Of a DNA stretch of 64,000 bases, positions 46,236 through 55,676 are shown piece after piece. Made by a program: the position numbers and the translations under genes. The notes beneath the pieces are model-generated. The model was not told the DNA's origin and searched no databases. It was given only the letters and a program-made list of their open reading frames with translations. The DNA is from Sclerotinia nivalis (lineage: Eukaryota; Ascomycota; Leotiomycetes; Helotiales; Sclerotiniaceae). The stretch spans positions 1,364,001 through 1,428,000 of the forward strand of contig JAPEIS010000012.1 in NCBI GenBank assembly GCA_029531795.1, read 5' to 3'. Every line of letters begins with the position of its first letter. Within the stretch, counting starts at the first letter, position 1.

Positions 46236-46593
46236 TCATGCCTCTATTCTCATTTTAGTCACAATCAGTTGATCATATAGTCGTGACAATACTCCGTGGT
46301 ACGGCTTAAGTTGCTCTTGTAGCTGCTGGCTGGATTGTTCATATATCTGAAATTCTGATTGAAGAGTTTCTCCGGCCCAACGAACATCCTTTTTGAATTC
46401 CGCAAGTTTTCTGACAGCTTCTTGAGTATCTTCTTTGGCTTTTGGTAATGCCACCAGTACTGCGGACTAGAAGGGTACATTGGTCAGATTTTTTGCAGGC
46501 ATTAAGGGGGATAAGAAACTTGGATCGTCTAGTGGTGATCGCATTTACTCTACCAATAGTTTCCCTCACTCGACAGAAAACCACTTTATCCAT
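46236..46593 (-). CDS. Array unit 5: small coiled-coil protein, 84 aa to first stop
   Basis: Exon 1 is 46593-46570 (8 codons, MDKVVFCR), the phase-0 intron starts GTGAGG and ends CTTCTAG, and exon 2 runs 46466-46236 (76 codons). Exon 2 is helical (EDTQEAVRKLAEFKKDVRWA, then QSSQQLQEQLKPYHGVLSRL). The frame stays open past the TGA for about 28 more codons (KEEFIIIEKMVIKRLEELR and on) to about 46152, so the ancestral protein was probably longer. Function unknown. Confidence 0.5.
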
Positions 46594-47203
46594 GTTTGCG
46601 GTGCGAAATTCGAAGTTGATACCTAGGTGGATGTTTTTTTTGAAGTTGAAGAAGAGGTTGTGGAATATTAAAGTACTTGATATGGGGTGGTTGATATCAA
46701 CCTGGAATGTTGCATCTGTAAGTACCCAGGTCCGTTGGTGTATGTAATGATGCTTGAATATTCTTGGAGAAATTGAATAGAACCATGTATAAGCGCATCA
46801 ATGCCCAGTGGTCTTGCTAGCTAGTGCAGTACTCTTGCACATGATTGTACTGACTTGATGAGTAAAATTAAATTTTTCAAGAGACAAGTATAATGAAGTA
46901 AACAATTCACTGGACGAAATGTGGAATCGATATATGTGAAAATACTCTCTCATTTAAAAAGCTTTTATCACCCAGAAAATGATGAAACCTTATTGCTGTA
47001 ACCTTTTCTCCACAATCTTCCTAAAAGTATCGTTCTGAGTAAGTTTTGAGGGTAGTTATTGTAGTTAAGGTAATCAATCGGATAAAAACTGGTGTGTGTT
47101 GAGAAGCAATTTAGCATTTTACAATACATGACAACCTACAATGCAATGCATGACCTCAGTTTTCTTTCTAATTGCCATCTCCTTTTCTGGTCGAACATCC
47201 TTT

Positions 47204-47730
47204 TCAGCGTTCTAGGTCGCCACCCAATCTTCTTTCACGTCGAATGTCAATACCCCTAACTCTCCATCCATTTCGTGTCTTCTTCGCAATCATCACCTTG
47301 GTCTTTCCCCAACTCGATGAGAACGCATCGTTCATCAACTTCTTCGCCTTTAGCTTCACAACGTTTCTTATGCTCTGCGATTCTGCTTTGAAATTTTCAC
47401 ATGTAGTATCGGCGTTGTACAATTAGTTATCGTCTAGAATTCTATGGTGTTTTTGAATTTCTTGCTCGTGTTCACAAATATCTTTTTTGTATTCCGAAAT
47501 CGCTTCTCCATCTGCTCTAATCGTTTTCGTCCAGTGTGAATGATTATATGGGAATTTAAGATAATGAGCAGAATAACCATAAATGTACAAGAGAATAAGT
47601 AGGAGATTATTATCAATCTATTTCCTAATGCGAGGATTTGTTTCTCTATTTCAGGGTTTACTGATTCGACTTTTCCAATGCTGAAGATTTTCTCCGAATA
47701 AGGGGTGATGACAGGCTGTGAAGGCTCCAT
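47204..47730 (-). pseudogene. Array unit 6: diverged copy, frame change, possible membrane helix
   Basis: From ATG at 47730 a frame stays open to 47434 (98 residues). It has a short polar start, then a hydrophobic stretch (LFSCTFMVILLIILNSHIII), then a basic coiled-coil-like part. A second frame just downstream, 47422-47204, is Lys-rich (RNVVKLKAKKLMNDAFSSSW). No good intron joins them. The hydrophobic stretch is unlike other units and could be a true membrane helix or a misread intron. Probably a damaged array copy. Confidence 0.4.
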
Positions 47731-49024
47731 TTTATCAGAAAGAAAAGTGCTCCAGGTAGTTTGTGATTTGTGATTTAATGTTGAGGTTGTCAAAAAGACG
47801 ATGAGCTACTACAGACTAGCGTACTCTAAGCGAGTTCTTAGCGTCTAAAAGCCAAAGATCGAAATTCATCCTATGGAAATTGCGATTAGTTTCTACAAAG
47901 ACTTTTACTAATGAGAGTGCAAAGATTTTTCAGATGCTCCTTGCTTATCACTGGTATATTGGTAAATTTTCTGTAGTTAAAATGGTAAGAATCCACTCCA
48001 TTAGATTTATTATAACTATCTAGGTAGGCACGTGGTAGGAAACTAAAAACTTTTGTTGCATATCTGCTATAGCGTGTTAAAGCCTGTAACTCCCCAAAAG
48101 TCTCCAGGTAACCTATACCTTAAATTCTTCTTCTTCCTGTTCCTCCTTGTCATCCATTACTCGTCATATTATATCACATCGCATTGCATTTCATCTGGCA
48201 CCTAACTTACGCACACGCTCACCACAATTAAGTTTCTAAGAAATAAAGCATTTGCTCACGTAGAAGTAGGAGATATTGAGATTTTGTTTCTGTATGATCA
48301 GACCTATGTAACAGCAGAACCTTTGTCCCAGCCTAAACCTCCAGTCCGTATTCTGCCTCTGACTATATATTTGCATCCACATAATAGACGATTCTCGGAG
48401 GAGGTTGATCGGATAATAATAAATAATATAATAATAATACTATAATATTATTTATTATAATAGTGGAAGACTTAGTCGTATTTAGCTTAGGAGTGATCGA
48501 ATATATGAACAATAGAATATTGAAGTCAGAATTATATATATATTGAATATTGAATTTTTATCTACTTTCTTTTTCGAAGAATTCTTTGAAGAAGATCTTC
48601 GTATTTATAGATTTTAATGAGATTCTACACTATTCTATGATTATAAATAAGATCGATTTAAATCGAATCTTATAGAATCATTTTATATAATAAAAGGAAA
48701 TAATAACCAATAGTATTCAATCTGAGAATAAGAAAATTCTATATGCTTCCATTTCATTCTATTCCATTATAAATCATTCTGATATGATATATGATCGGAA
48801 TTTTATATAATAATAAAATTTAATAATATGAAATCATATTATTAATATATCACGTGATCATATAACCATTGGTTCGGTAAATATTATTAAGTGATTTAAT
48901 AACTTATTAGGAATTCTCACAACGATGTTACCAATTTTTTCCCCCGAAAGCAAGTAAACTATGAAATGAGCTTGTACCCCAGGTCCCATCTATCCGCTTG
49001 CTCACTTTCCTAAATTCCATCACA
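47731..49024. other. AT-rich island inside the array
   Basis: About 1.3 kb. From about 48400 to 48900 the DNA is almost pure A/T with ATA/ATT repeats and no open frame, as expected of an old element worn down by repeat-induced point mutation. A copy of the boundary motif GTTGCATATCTG lies at about 48050. No gene. Confidence 0.6.
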
Positions 49025-49311
49025 TTACTGCCTTGCCTCTTCCACCGCATTTTGCAGATGCTCAAGAGTTTCACGTGCTCTGGTAGCCTCCCTTCTCAGC
49101 ATAACAATCGCCATTATTTGAGGATCCGTATCTGTAACGAGTATGCGTTCACTGATGATATCAAGTAAATTTTGGATCTCTCCTATTAATTGTCTCTGGT
49201 GGAAGCAGTGCCTGATTAGCTCTGGTTGTGGAAATTCGGGGAAAGCAGGAATGCGAAACTTACTAGCTCTGCCAACATAAGCAGCAGCTCAGCGCGTTGA
49301 GCCGGATCCAT
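49025..49311 (-). CDS. Array unit 7: intact small helical protein, 72 aa
   Basis: Exon 1 is 49311-49264 (exactly 16 codons, MDPAQRAELLLMLAEL) with donor GTAAGT. Exon 2 is 49195-49025 (56 codons and stop) after the acceptor CTTCCACCAG, in phase 0. Exon 2 includes LIGEIQNLLDIISERILV and ends MLRREATRARETLEHLQN plus AVEEARQ. The AIVMLRREA block resembles AILILRKEA of unit 2, and the VEEARQ end matches unit 8. Too short and too split to be found as a simple open frame. Function unknown. Confidence 0.6.
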
Positions 49312-49543
49312 GTTTGAGATGGGAAAGAGTTCGGTTATCGGAAAGGTACTTGCTAATGATTCTGATAATTTTATATCGTAGAGAAAGTTTTGTGTTGGGA
49401 CTTGGACTCTGTGACATGGAAGGTCTCTGCGAAAAAGACAACTCTAAATAGAAATAGAAGGATCGATTTTGTGATATTATAATCGGACCGTATTGCCGGG
49501 GAAGTTCAAGTCTATTACTACGGCCTTTCACAATCCCATCGAA

Positions 49544-49849
49544 TCACTCTCTGGCCTCCTCAACTATATGTCGCAGGTTCTCGAGAACATAAACTGCCTT
49601 TAAAATAGCCAATCTTCTCTCCATAATTTCGGCTCTTCGAGAAATCTCGTGTATCATTTCTTCAACCCGCCTTATGATTTCAGCCAGTGCCTCGTTGGTC
49701 GTTCCGTCTTCCGGACTTGCAAGGCTTTGGATCTAGGAGGAAGAAGAATCGGTTAGTTCTGCATGTAAGAGTAGGCGGGAAAAGGATAAAAATGAGCTTA
49801 CGAGTCTCGTCATTCGATGAACAAAGTCATTGAGGTTGAAGTCAGCCAT
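49544..49849 (-). CDS. Array unit 8: intact small helical protein, 78 aa
   Basis: Exon 1 is 49849-49802 (exactly 16 codons, MADFNLNDFVHRMTRL) with donor GTAAGC. Exon 2 is 49732-49544 (62 codons and stop) in phase 0. It has an acidic loop (SPEDGTTNE) and then a long helix (EIIRRVEEMIHEISRRAEIM), ending HIVEEARE. Same exon sizes and same C-terminal block as unit 7, which supports both models. Function unknown. Confidence 0.6.
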
Positions 49850-50315
49850 TTTTGAGGCGAAATGAGGTTGTTTATTGAAGGAGAAATAGGGTGGGTAAGT
49901 TCTGAAGTGTAGAGAGTTTGAGTTGATTTTCAGTGTGATTATGAGCCTTTGAGGGAAGTTTTTGGATTATAGAAGACTTTGTGGGGCTCAAAATAAGGCT
50001 GGAAGATTAGGTGTCGCCAACTTCCATATGGTCAATCGTCTCGGAAGAGATGAAGCTAGTTCTAATACATTCACTGTTTAAAGCCGAACTAATCTTGAAC
50101 AAGTCGGCCATAGTTCACGTAAATTATTTGTGTGTGGCACCTAGAGGCATTCAGAAAATACGAGAGGTCATCGGATATTGATTCTGCCATAAGGCCAATT
50201 GACTATAAGCTCAACGCATGCCGTGTCCCATTTTATGTATGTCCTTTTCCACAACTTATAACTCGAATATGTAGTTGTTGTGAACTTTTTAGATGGCTTC
50301 TATTAAAAGAAAAGG

Positions 50316-50767
50316 TTAGCCATGCTTACAGAAAGTGATTCTTGAAATGATCTGAAGAGGTAGATCCAGCTGGAAATAAAGAGTCTTACCCGTCAAGCAA
50401 GCGAAAGCAGCTTTATGGAGCATGTATGCCTTTCTTTCGGTCTCGATTTTCTCCTTCTCACTCAATCCTTCCAAATACAAAGATGGCAAGTAACACTTGT
50501 AGCACTCGAGAAGACCCTCATTGTACATGATCAATCTCGTGAAAAATTCGACTTTATGATCCTCTTCTTGAGTAATGACACCTGAGGCTGTGATCTGTTT
50601 GATTTGGAGTGTGTTCTCACGAATACTGTCTTTGGCTTGGTCGATTTTGATTATTATCTGGAAGGAATATCGAATTAGACTAGCTTAGCATCCGTTTGGG
50701 AGGGTGAAGGCGTGAGATAACTCACATCAATGATCTCATATTTGTTTTTCTCGGCGTTCGAAGACAT
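50316..50767 (-). CDS. Array unit 9: helical protein, about 128 aa
   Basis: Exon 1 is 50767-50726 (14 codons, MSSNAEKNKYEIID) with donor GTGAGT. Exon 2 runs from 50657 to a stop at 50316 in phase 0. It reads as helical with KIDQAKDSIRENTLQIKQIT and EGLSEKEKIETERKAYMLHK, and has four cysteines, unlike most units. A possible further donor (GGTAAGAC near 50387) would change the last 20 or so residues. Function unknown. Confidence 0.55.
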
Positions 50768-51274
50768 TTTCAAGGTTTTATGAGCTTTAGTTAAGAGGGA
50801 TCTCGAACTTTGATGTGAGAAGTTTGGAGAAAGCTGAGCTGGGATTTTCTAACTTGAGGTGTGATATATAGACGTCTTGGAAGAGGGCAAAAACTCGCTA
50901 AAGAAAAAATTCACTTGACCAAGGCAGGAATCAACATGAACACATTTACGAAACAATTTATAGGAGTGAGATGAAAGTATTTGGTACTTGTTATCATTTG
51001 CCCGAAGGATAATAGCGTGTCATATCAATTGCATAATCTTGTGATTCGTAGCCTCTAGCGATCGCCTTCCCACACACAACAACCATTGCTGTAATCCATG
51101 ACATCCAGGGGTTGTAAGCTGCTTGCTTTTCCTTGCGTTCGATAGCCCATGTAGTTTTTCGGCTTTGTAGGTCCACTATTGGCGCGTTAGTGTTGGTTCT
51201 TGAGGTTCATCTTTTGGAGAGCCAGCAGCAAGTATGTTTCAACCAGAGAACAACTTACTTCTCAGTGTATACTT

Positions 51275-51713
51275 TTACGTATGCTCAGTCTGCTGTTCCT
51301 CAGAGCCATTTGTAAAGCGCCTCGAGATTATTGTGTTCAGCTCCTCCAGTCTAGCAGCGAATTCCATATCTGTTTTCTCTAGCCTTGTCTCCTTATCCTC
51401 CAGCTCCTCGACGCGTTTCTTATATTCGACTATGATTTCTTCCAATTCCATGTAATAATGGCAGTCTGTGAAGTCTTCTGTCGCCTCTGCCTTTCTTTGT
51501 TCCTGCTTAAAATCTTTGATGTGCTGGTTGTAGACTTGTACTAATTGTCGGGTTGCCAAGAGAGATGCGGAAATTTTTTTACGTAGTCGGATCCTGTCGG
51601 AGCGTTCCTTTATCTAGTAGTAAAGAAGAGGTTAGTCGACAGAATAAGAGTTGGAGGGTAGAAGAGGTGGTTGTGTTTGATCCTACTAGCTTTTTAGGTA
51701 CTGATCGAGCCAT
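51275..51713 (-). CDS. Array unit 10: intact coiled-coil protein, 121 aa
   Basis: Exon 1 is 51713-51687 (9 codons, MARSVPKKL) with donor GTAGGA. Exon 2 is 51613-51275 (112 codons and stop) in phase 0. A long coiled coil contains EIIVEYKKRVEELEDKETRL and DMEFAARLEELNTIISRRF, with leucines and charges in heptad spacing. Just downstream a frame at 51176-50994 (60 codons) follows an acceptor-like CAATAG and could be an extra 3' exon; I leave it out because the stop at 51275 is clean. Confidence 0.65.
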
Positions 51714-52276
51714 TTTTAATACTTAGTATCAAGTCAGGATTTGTTATGCGCAGGTTTGATAAGGTTGAAGAGAGTTTTAGGACTACTGGAAGATTATGAA
51801 GGGTTCGTGATAATTGAATAATCTATATGAAAGAAAGAAAAAGGTAAGGGAAATTCACTGTTAAAGATTGGATCCAATAATTCTAGCAAATTTTTTTCTG
51901 CAGGGAAATTAGTTTGTGATGTACTGGCTGATGAAAATGAATTTTCAAGAAGTGACATCAGATATATGGCAACCGCGGAACAACAGACAGGAACATGTGG
52001 AATCCTGTATTGAAAGATGGACCCCCCGTGGTAAATCCTTATTGTATTTAACCCATGTATGATGTCTGCTCCAGTCCTCAGTCCTAATATACATTTCATA
52101 CACGCTATCTTGAGTCCTGTATATATGTTGGGCAATAAATCAGCAATGATCTTTAAGAAGCAGCACAGAGCAACCTGGGGAAAGCAAAAGAAGCTCAGGG
52201 AGGAGGAGCTAGCACATCCACTCTACTTACACGGCTCAAGGCTCAAGGCTCCTCCACCTTTCCATATTTATCCCCT

Positions 52277-52688
52277 TCATCCGCTTCTACACCCCACAAC
52301 AATCTTGCCATCATCTTCATCTACACTACTAGAATCAACAAATCCACAACAATCTTTATGCTCGGCAGCCGTCTCCCGGAACTTCTTTTTCATATCCCTT
52401 AGCCGCTCTTGAATTCGTTCTAACTCTGTGATGTGCCCATCGTTCTTTTCCTTATGCTTCTGAAGTTCCTCCCGTGTCTGTTCCATTTACTCGTTTAATT
52501 CGAGAGCGGTTCGATCGAAGTTTGCGCAGGACTTTTTCTATAATGAGAACGTGAGTGGAATCTTCAAGGGGCTTGGTAGAGATGAGGTTAGAGTTGGAGC
52601 TGAACTTACGAAACTCTCTTCGAGCTCCAATGATTTGGTCATTGTGTAGATCCGGAGAGTTGGGGCTAGGCTGGAGGCTCTGATTCAT
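52277..52688 (-). pseudogene. Array unit 11: coiled-coil copy out of frame with its exon 1
   Basis: Exon 1 is 52688-52610 (MNQSLQPSPNSPDLHNDQII and on) and ends in phase 1, unlike most units. Spliced to 52537 it yields a short Arg-rich tail and stops at 52452. The coiled-coil frame (MEQTREELQKHKEKNDGHIT, then RLRDMKKKFRETAAEHKDCC) lies one phase off, at 52486-52277. Either a frameshift disabled this copy or the coiled coil is now translated from its own ATG at 52486. Confidence 0.5.
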
Positions 52689-53320
52689 TGTTGGGCATTT
52701 GACGTGGATTTTGAGTTGGAATGTTCCTTGAAATTGCTTGAAGTGCAAGCGGAAAATATAGGTGAATTGGTGACTGGTGTAAGTGGAGAGCATCATTCAC
52801 TCAACAAAGCTCTGAAAAAGATTTATCTCCCAGAATATTAGCAAGATATTGTGGATTTGAAATTCCTGTGTTCAAAGAAGATCAAAAGACAAGGAAAACT
52901 TCGAGATCTTGTATATACATTTGAGCTCCTGGTCACCTACATTCTGCAAACTTTCTTTTTGACATGTATCATAACCATTATCCCATGTTCCCATCACAAC
53001 TCCAAACCCACCAAGGAACTAAATAATTTTCTAGTTGACTTGCACACAGTATCACTTTATTCTCGAAACCTCCTTCCTATGGACAAATCAAGATGTTAGT
53101 ACAGCTAGAACCTAACATCTGAAACTCGCATCACGCCTTGTACTATCTATTATTAGGAAGAAGCAAAATTAAAGAGCCGTACCTAATCTGCTGAGTTCAA
53201 ATCAGCGTTCACGAACTTTCATACAGCATCTCTGATATCAACTGCATTGAAACCAGTGTTCAAGAGTTAAGTGCTGGTCCATCCAAAGACTTCAAAAAAT
53301 GTTTCCGCGTTCTCATCCCC

Positions 53321-54156
53321 TCAAAATTCCTCTTTCTATCAAGTTCCAGAGAATTAGTACAAATAGGATAGTTTCAAAGACAGAATGTGCAACATGAACT
53401 TGGCCTACTAAAGCCATGAAAGCGGGAAGAACTCACGATCCGCGACTCAGCCTTTCCACCAACATCATTGGCAGTTTGAGTTTCCAGACTCAATACTTCC
53501 GCCAGGATCATCTGCTTGAATTTCTGAAATAGTTTCGACTCGTACAGTGCAAACTTTTTATTCAATTCACGCTCCTGATTTTTCAACAAAATTGTTTGGT
53601 AAAGAGCCAATTCATCTTTCAACTCGCGCTCTTGATTGTCACTTCTGGCCTCTTGAGACTTCAACTCCTGTCCGGCAGACTGAAGGTCCTTGATGACTTC
53701 TTTTACAAGGAGGTCTTGATGTTGAAGCTTCTTTACTGTATTGGCATCTTGAGTCTTTCTGCCGATTTCTAGTGTCCGGAGTTGGGTGTCTTGACACTTC
53801 AGTTGATTGTCCAAATTCTGGATGCTCGCCGTTTGGCCTTTTTGGTTGAACTCTAAAGCCTGGACATGAGATGTTTGAATCTTCAGGCTGTGTTCCAGAG
53901 CCGCAATCCTACTTTCATAATTTGAAACCTTAGTCTTCAGTCCTTTGTTGGCTTGTTCGAGGTTTCTAATTCGGTTGAAGAGTGTGGGCTATAAGTAGGA
54001 AGATTTGTCAGTTTTATCCATGAGGAAATTTGGGCGCATGAGAATTAAATCGGAACATACTGGTACATGTTGTTGGTGGATTACAGTCACAGAATTTCCA
54101 GGTGCTATGGTAGCACCCATAATTCCAGCTCTTTCGAGTTCCTGATGAGCATTCAT
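53321..54156 (-). CDS. Array unit 12: long coiled-coil protein, 220 aa
   Basis: Three exons: 54156-54061 (32 codons, MNAHQELERAGIMGATIAPG and on), 53988-53437 (184 codons) and a four-codon last exon, 53335-53321, all in phase 0. Exon 2 is one continuous coiled coil: LFNRIRNLEQANKGLKTKV, then several near-repeats of LK-x-Q-x-x-x-x-x-LE, then a tandem repeat of 19 residues (NQERELKDELALYQ and NQERELNKKFALYE). It is the largest and best preserved unit and stands first in transcription direction, next to the Hint gene. No signal peptide or membrane helix. Function unknown. Confidence 0.7.
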
Positions 54157-55635
54157 TTTGACCGCGACAAAGTTTTAGAGAAGTTAGAGATTTGAGTCTG
54201 AGCTGCTGGATGATTCGGAATATGCTCTTATTGACGTACTCAAAAATACTAATTGATGACAAGTCGAAATTGATGAATGAGGAGGTCAATTATACAATTG
54301 AAGAGAAACTCTAATTTGTGAGGGAAGACGTGTTTTGTTGTGCTGGAGAATGAGAATGGGAAGTTGAGAAATTAAAATCTCCCTGCTTGTAGACGCGATC
54401 TGTTTGGTGTGCGAGTATACTAGTTTCACAACCTTGATCTCTGCAGGAAAACTGATCTTAGCTCATATTGGGAGGAAGGGATGTGAAGCTACCTTGATAT
54501 TGCGTGGCAGCTCCTTCCAAAGTTGTGATTGTCACGTGTTTACAATGTGGAAAATGAAGGAAGTGATGTCTAGATTTTCACGGCCACAGCCAATTCCATA
54601 GGTGACTCCATTGTATGGACCTCACTCAATTCGCATTCTATACAGACTCCTCATGCCCACGATTCAAAGGGAAGAGGAAAGTAAGATTCCTTAGTCACAT
54701 AATCAAAAATAAGTCCAAAGAAAAAGAATTTCTTCAAAATATAAAAGTCCTCCTATCCATCTCCACGCGTACCTTAAAATACCCCACAAAAGCCACATCT
54801 CGACACTCCATATGGCAAAAGCTCAAGAGCGCGACGCTCTCAACCCCCAATGAACAACACAGCATACGCACGAAGTTATACCCTGTCTCACTGTCCGATC
54901 GAAGCCCTGCCAATTGCTAAGTAGAGAGGCGGACAAACATTCTTCGGGAATGATGAACTCTACCGCTGCGCCATCGTGACGTGGGGGTGCTTGAATGTTT
55001 GGTCGGTTATTGGAGAATATATATCAGTGGCTGGTGGGTGTGTTTGCTTTGGTATGTCTTCATGATGATGCTTTGATCATATGTATATGGTTTGGGATTG
55101 AGCTTTAATATCAGGCGTCAACGTGCCCTGTATATGCATATAGGGTCTTAAAATCTTTTCATAAGCAGATTTTAATACTGAGAACATCTCCAGAGACATT
55201 TATGACAGTGCCCGTCCTAAAATGATTTTCTCCATTATCGAAAACCTCGTTCATCCACTGGTTCATCCAAGATCCTTCGAGAGCATGGAAACTAACGAAA
55301 GATTTCCAATATTGATTACTGGAATTACTGGTATTGTCTAAAAGCATTTTCTACCGTCTAAATCTACATGTGCAAGTAAAACTAGACAATAATAACGTGA
55401 AATGTTTTCAGGTGGCATTCATTTAGTATTAACCCGAATAACCTCTCGAGCGGGCACACACAGCACTGCAGAGAAATGGAATCACTAGTCATATTTGACA
55501 AGATGAAGCGTAAGAAATCATATTATTGCTATTTAGGAAAAACGCACTTATAAAAAAATTTCAAAACTTGCAATAAAAATAGCGATCGACCCATATCCGA
55601 CGACTCAATGTTGACAATTTCGATCCAATTACTTG
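54157..55635. other. Spacer between the array and the Hint gene
   Basis: Contains the unit 12 promoter and, at about 55530-55635, a second copy of the last coding stretch of the Hint gene (see findings). A plus-strand open frame at 54615-54920 is Lys-rich without signature and is not called. A minus-strand TGGCGCAGCGGTAGAG near 54970 resembles a tRNA A box only. Confidence 0.45.
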
Positions 55636-55676
55636 CTTTGCTGCCAGGTAGGAAAAAATACCAAAAAAAACAGACT

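Larger units (their letters stand above)
41397..54156 (-). repeat. Head-to-tail array of twelve small coiled-coil genes
   Basis: Twelve minus-strand units, each about 0.3-0.85 kb and spaced about 1 kb apart, follow one plan: a first exon of 8-32 codons, an intron of about 50-110 nt usually in phase 0 directly after the last codon, then one highly charged coiled-coil exon. First exons of units 1-4 share the pattern M-x-G-x-[SN] near their end. Units 2-4 also share promoter and leader sequence. Units 7 and 8 share the C terminus VEEAR[QE]. Some units are intact, others are broken. I know of no named family; they are described one by one. Confidence 0.75.

Noticed and set aside
51794..52135. 113-codon minus-strand frame between units 10 and 11
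   Set aside because: No exon-1/intron plan, no coiled coil, and ordinary promoter sequence of unit 10 lies there.
52452..52796. 114-codon minus-strand frame at array unit 11
   Set aside because: It reads through the 72-nt intron, whose length is a multiple of three; the signals for splicing are good, so this is not taken as the product.
54900..54995. tRNA-like sequence (TGGCGCAGCGGTAGAG on the minus strand)
   Set aside because: A-box match only, with a weak CTTCGATC further on; acceptor and anticodon stems do not pair.
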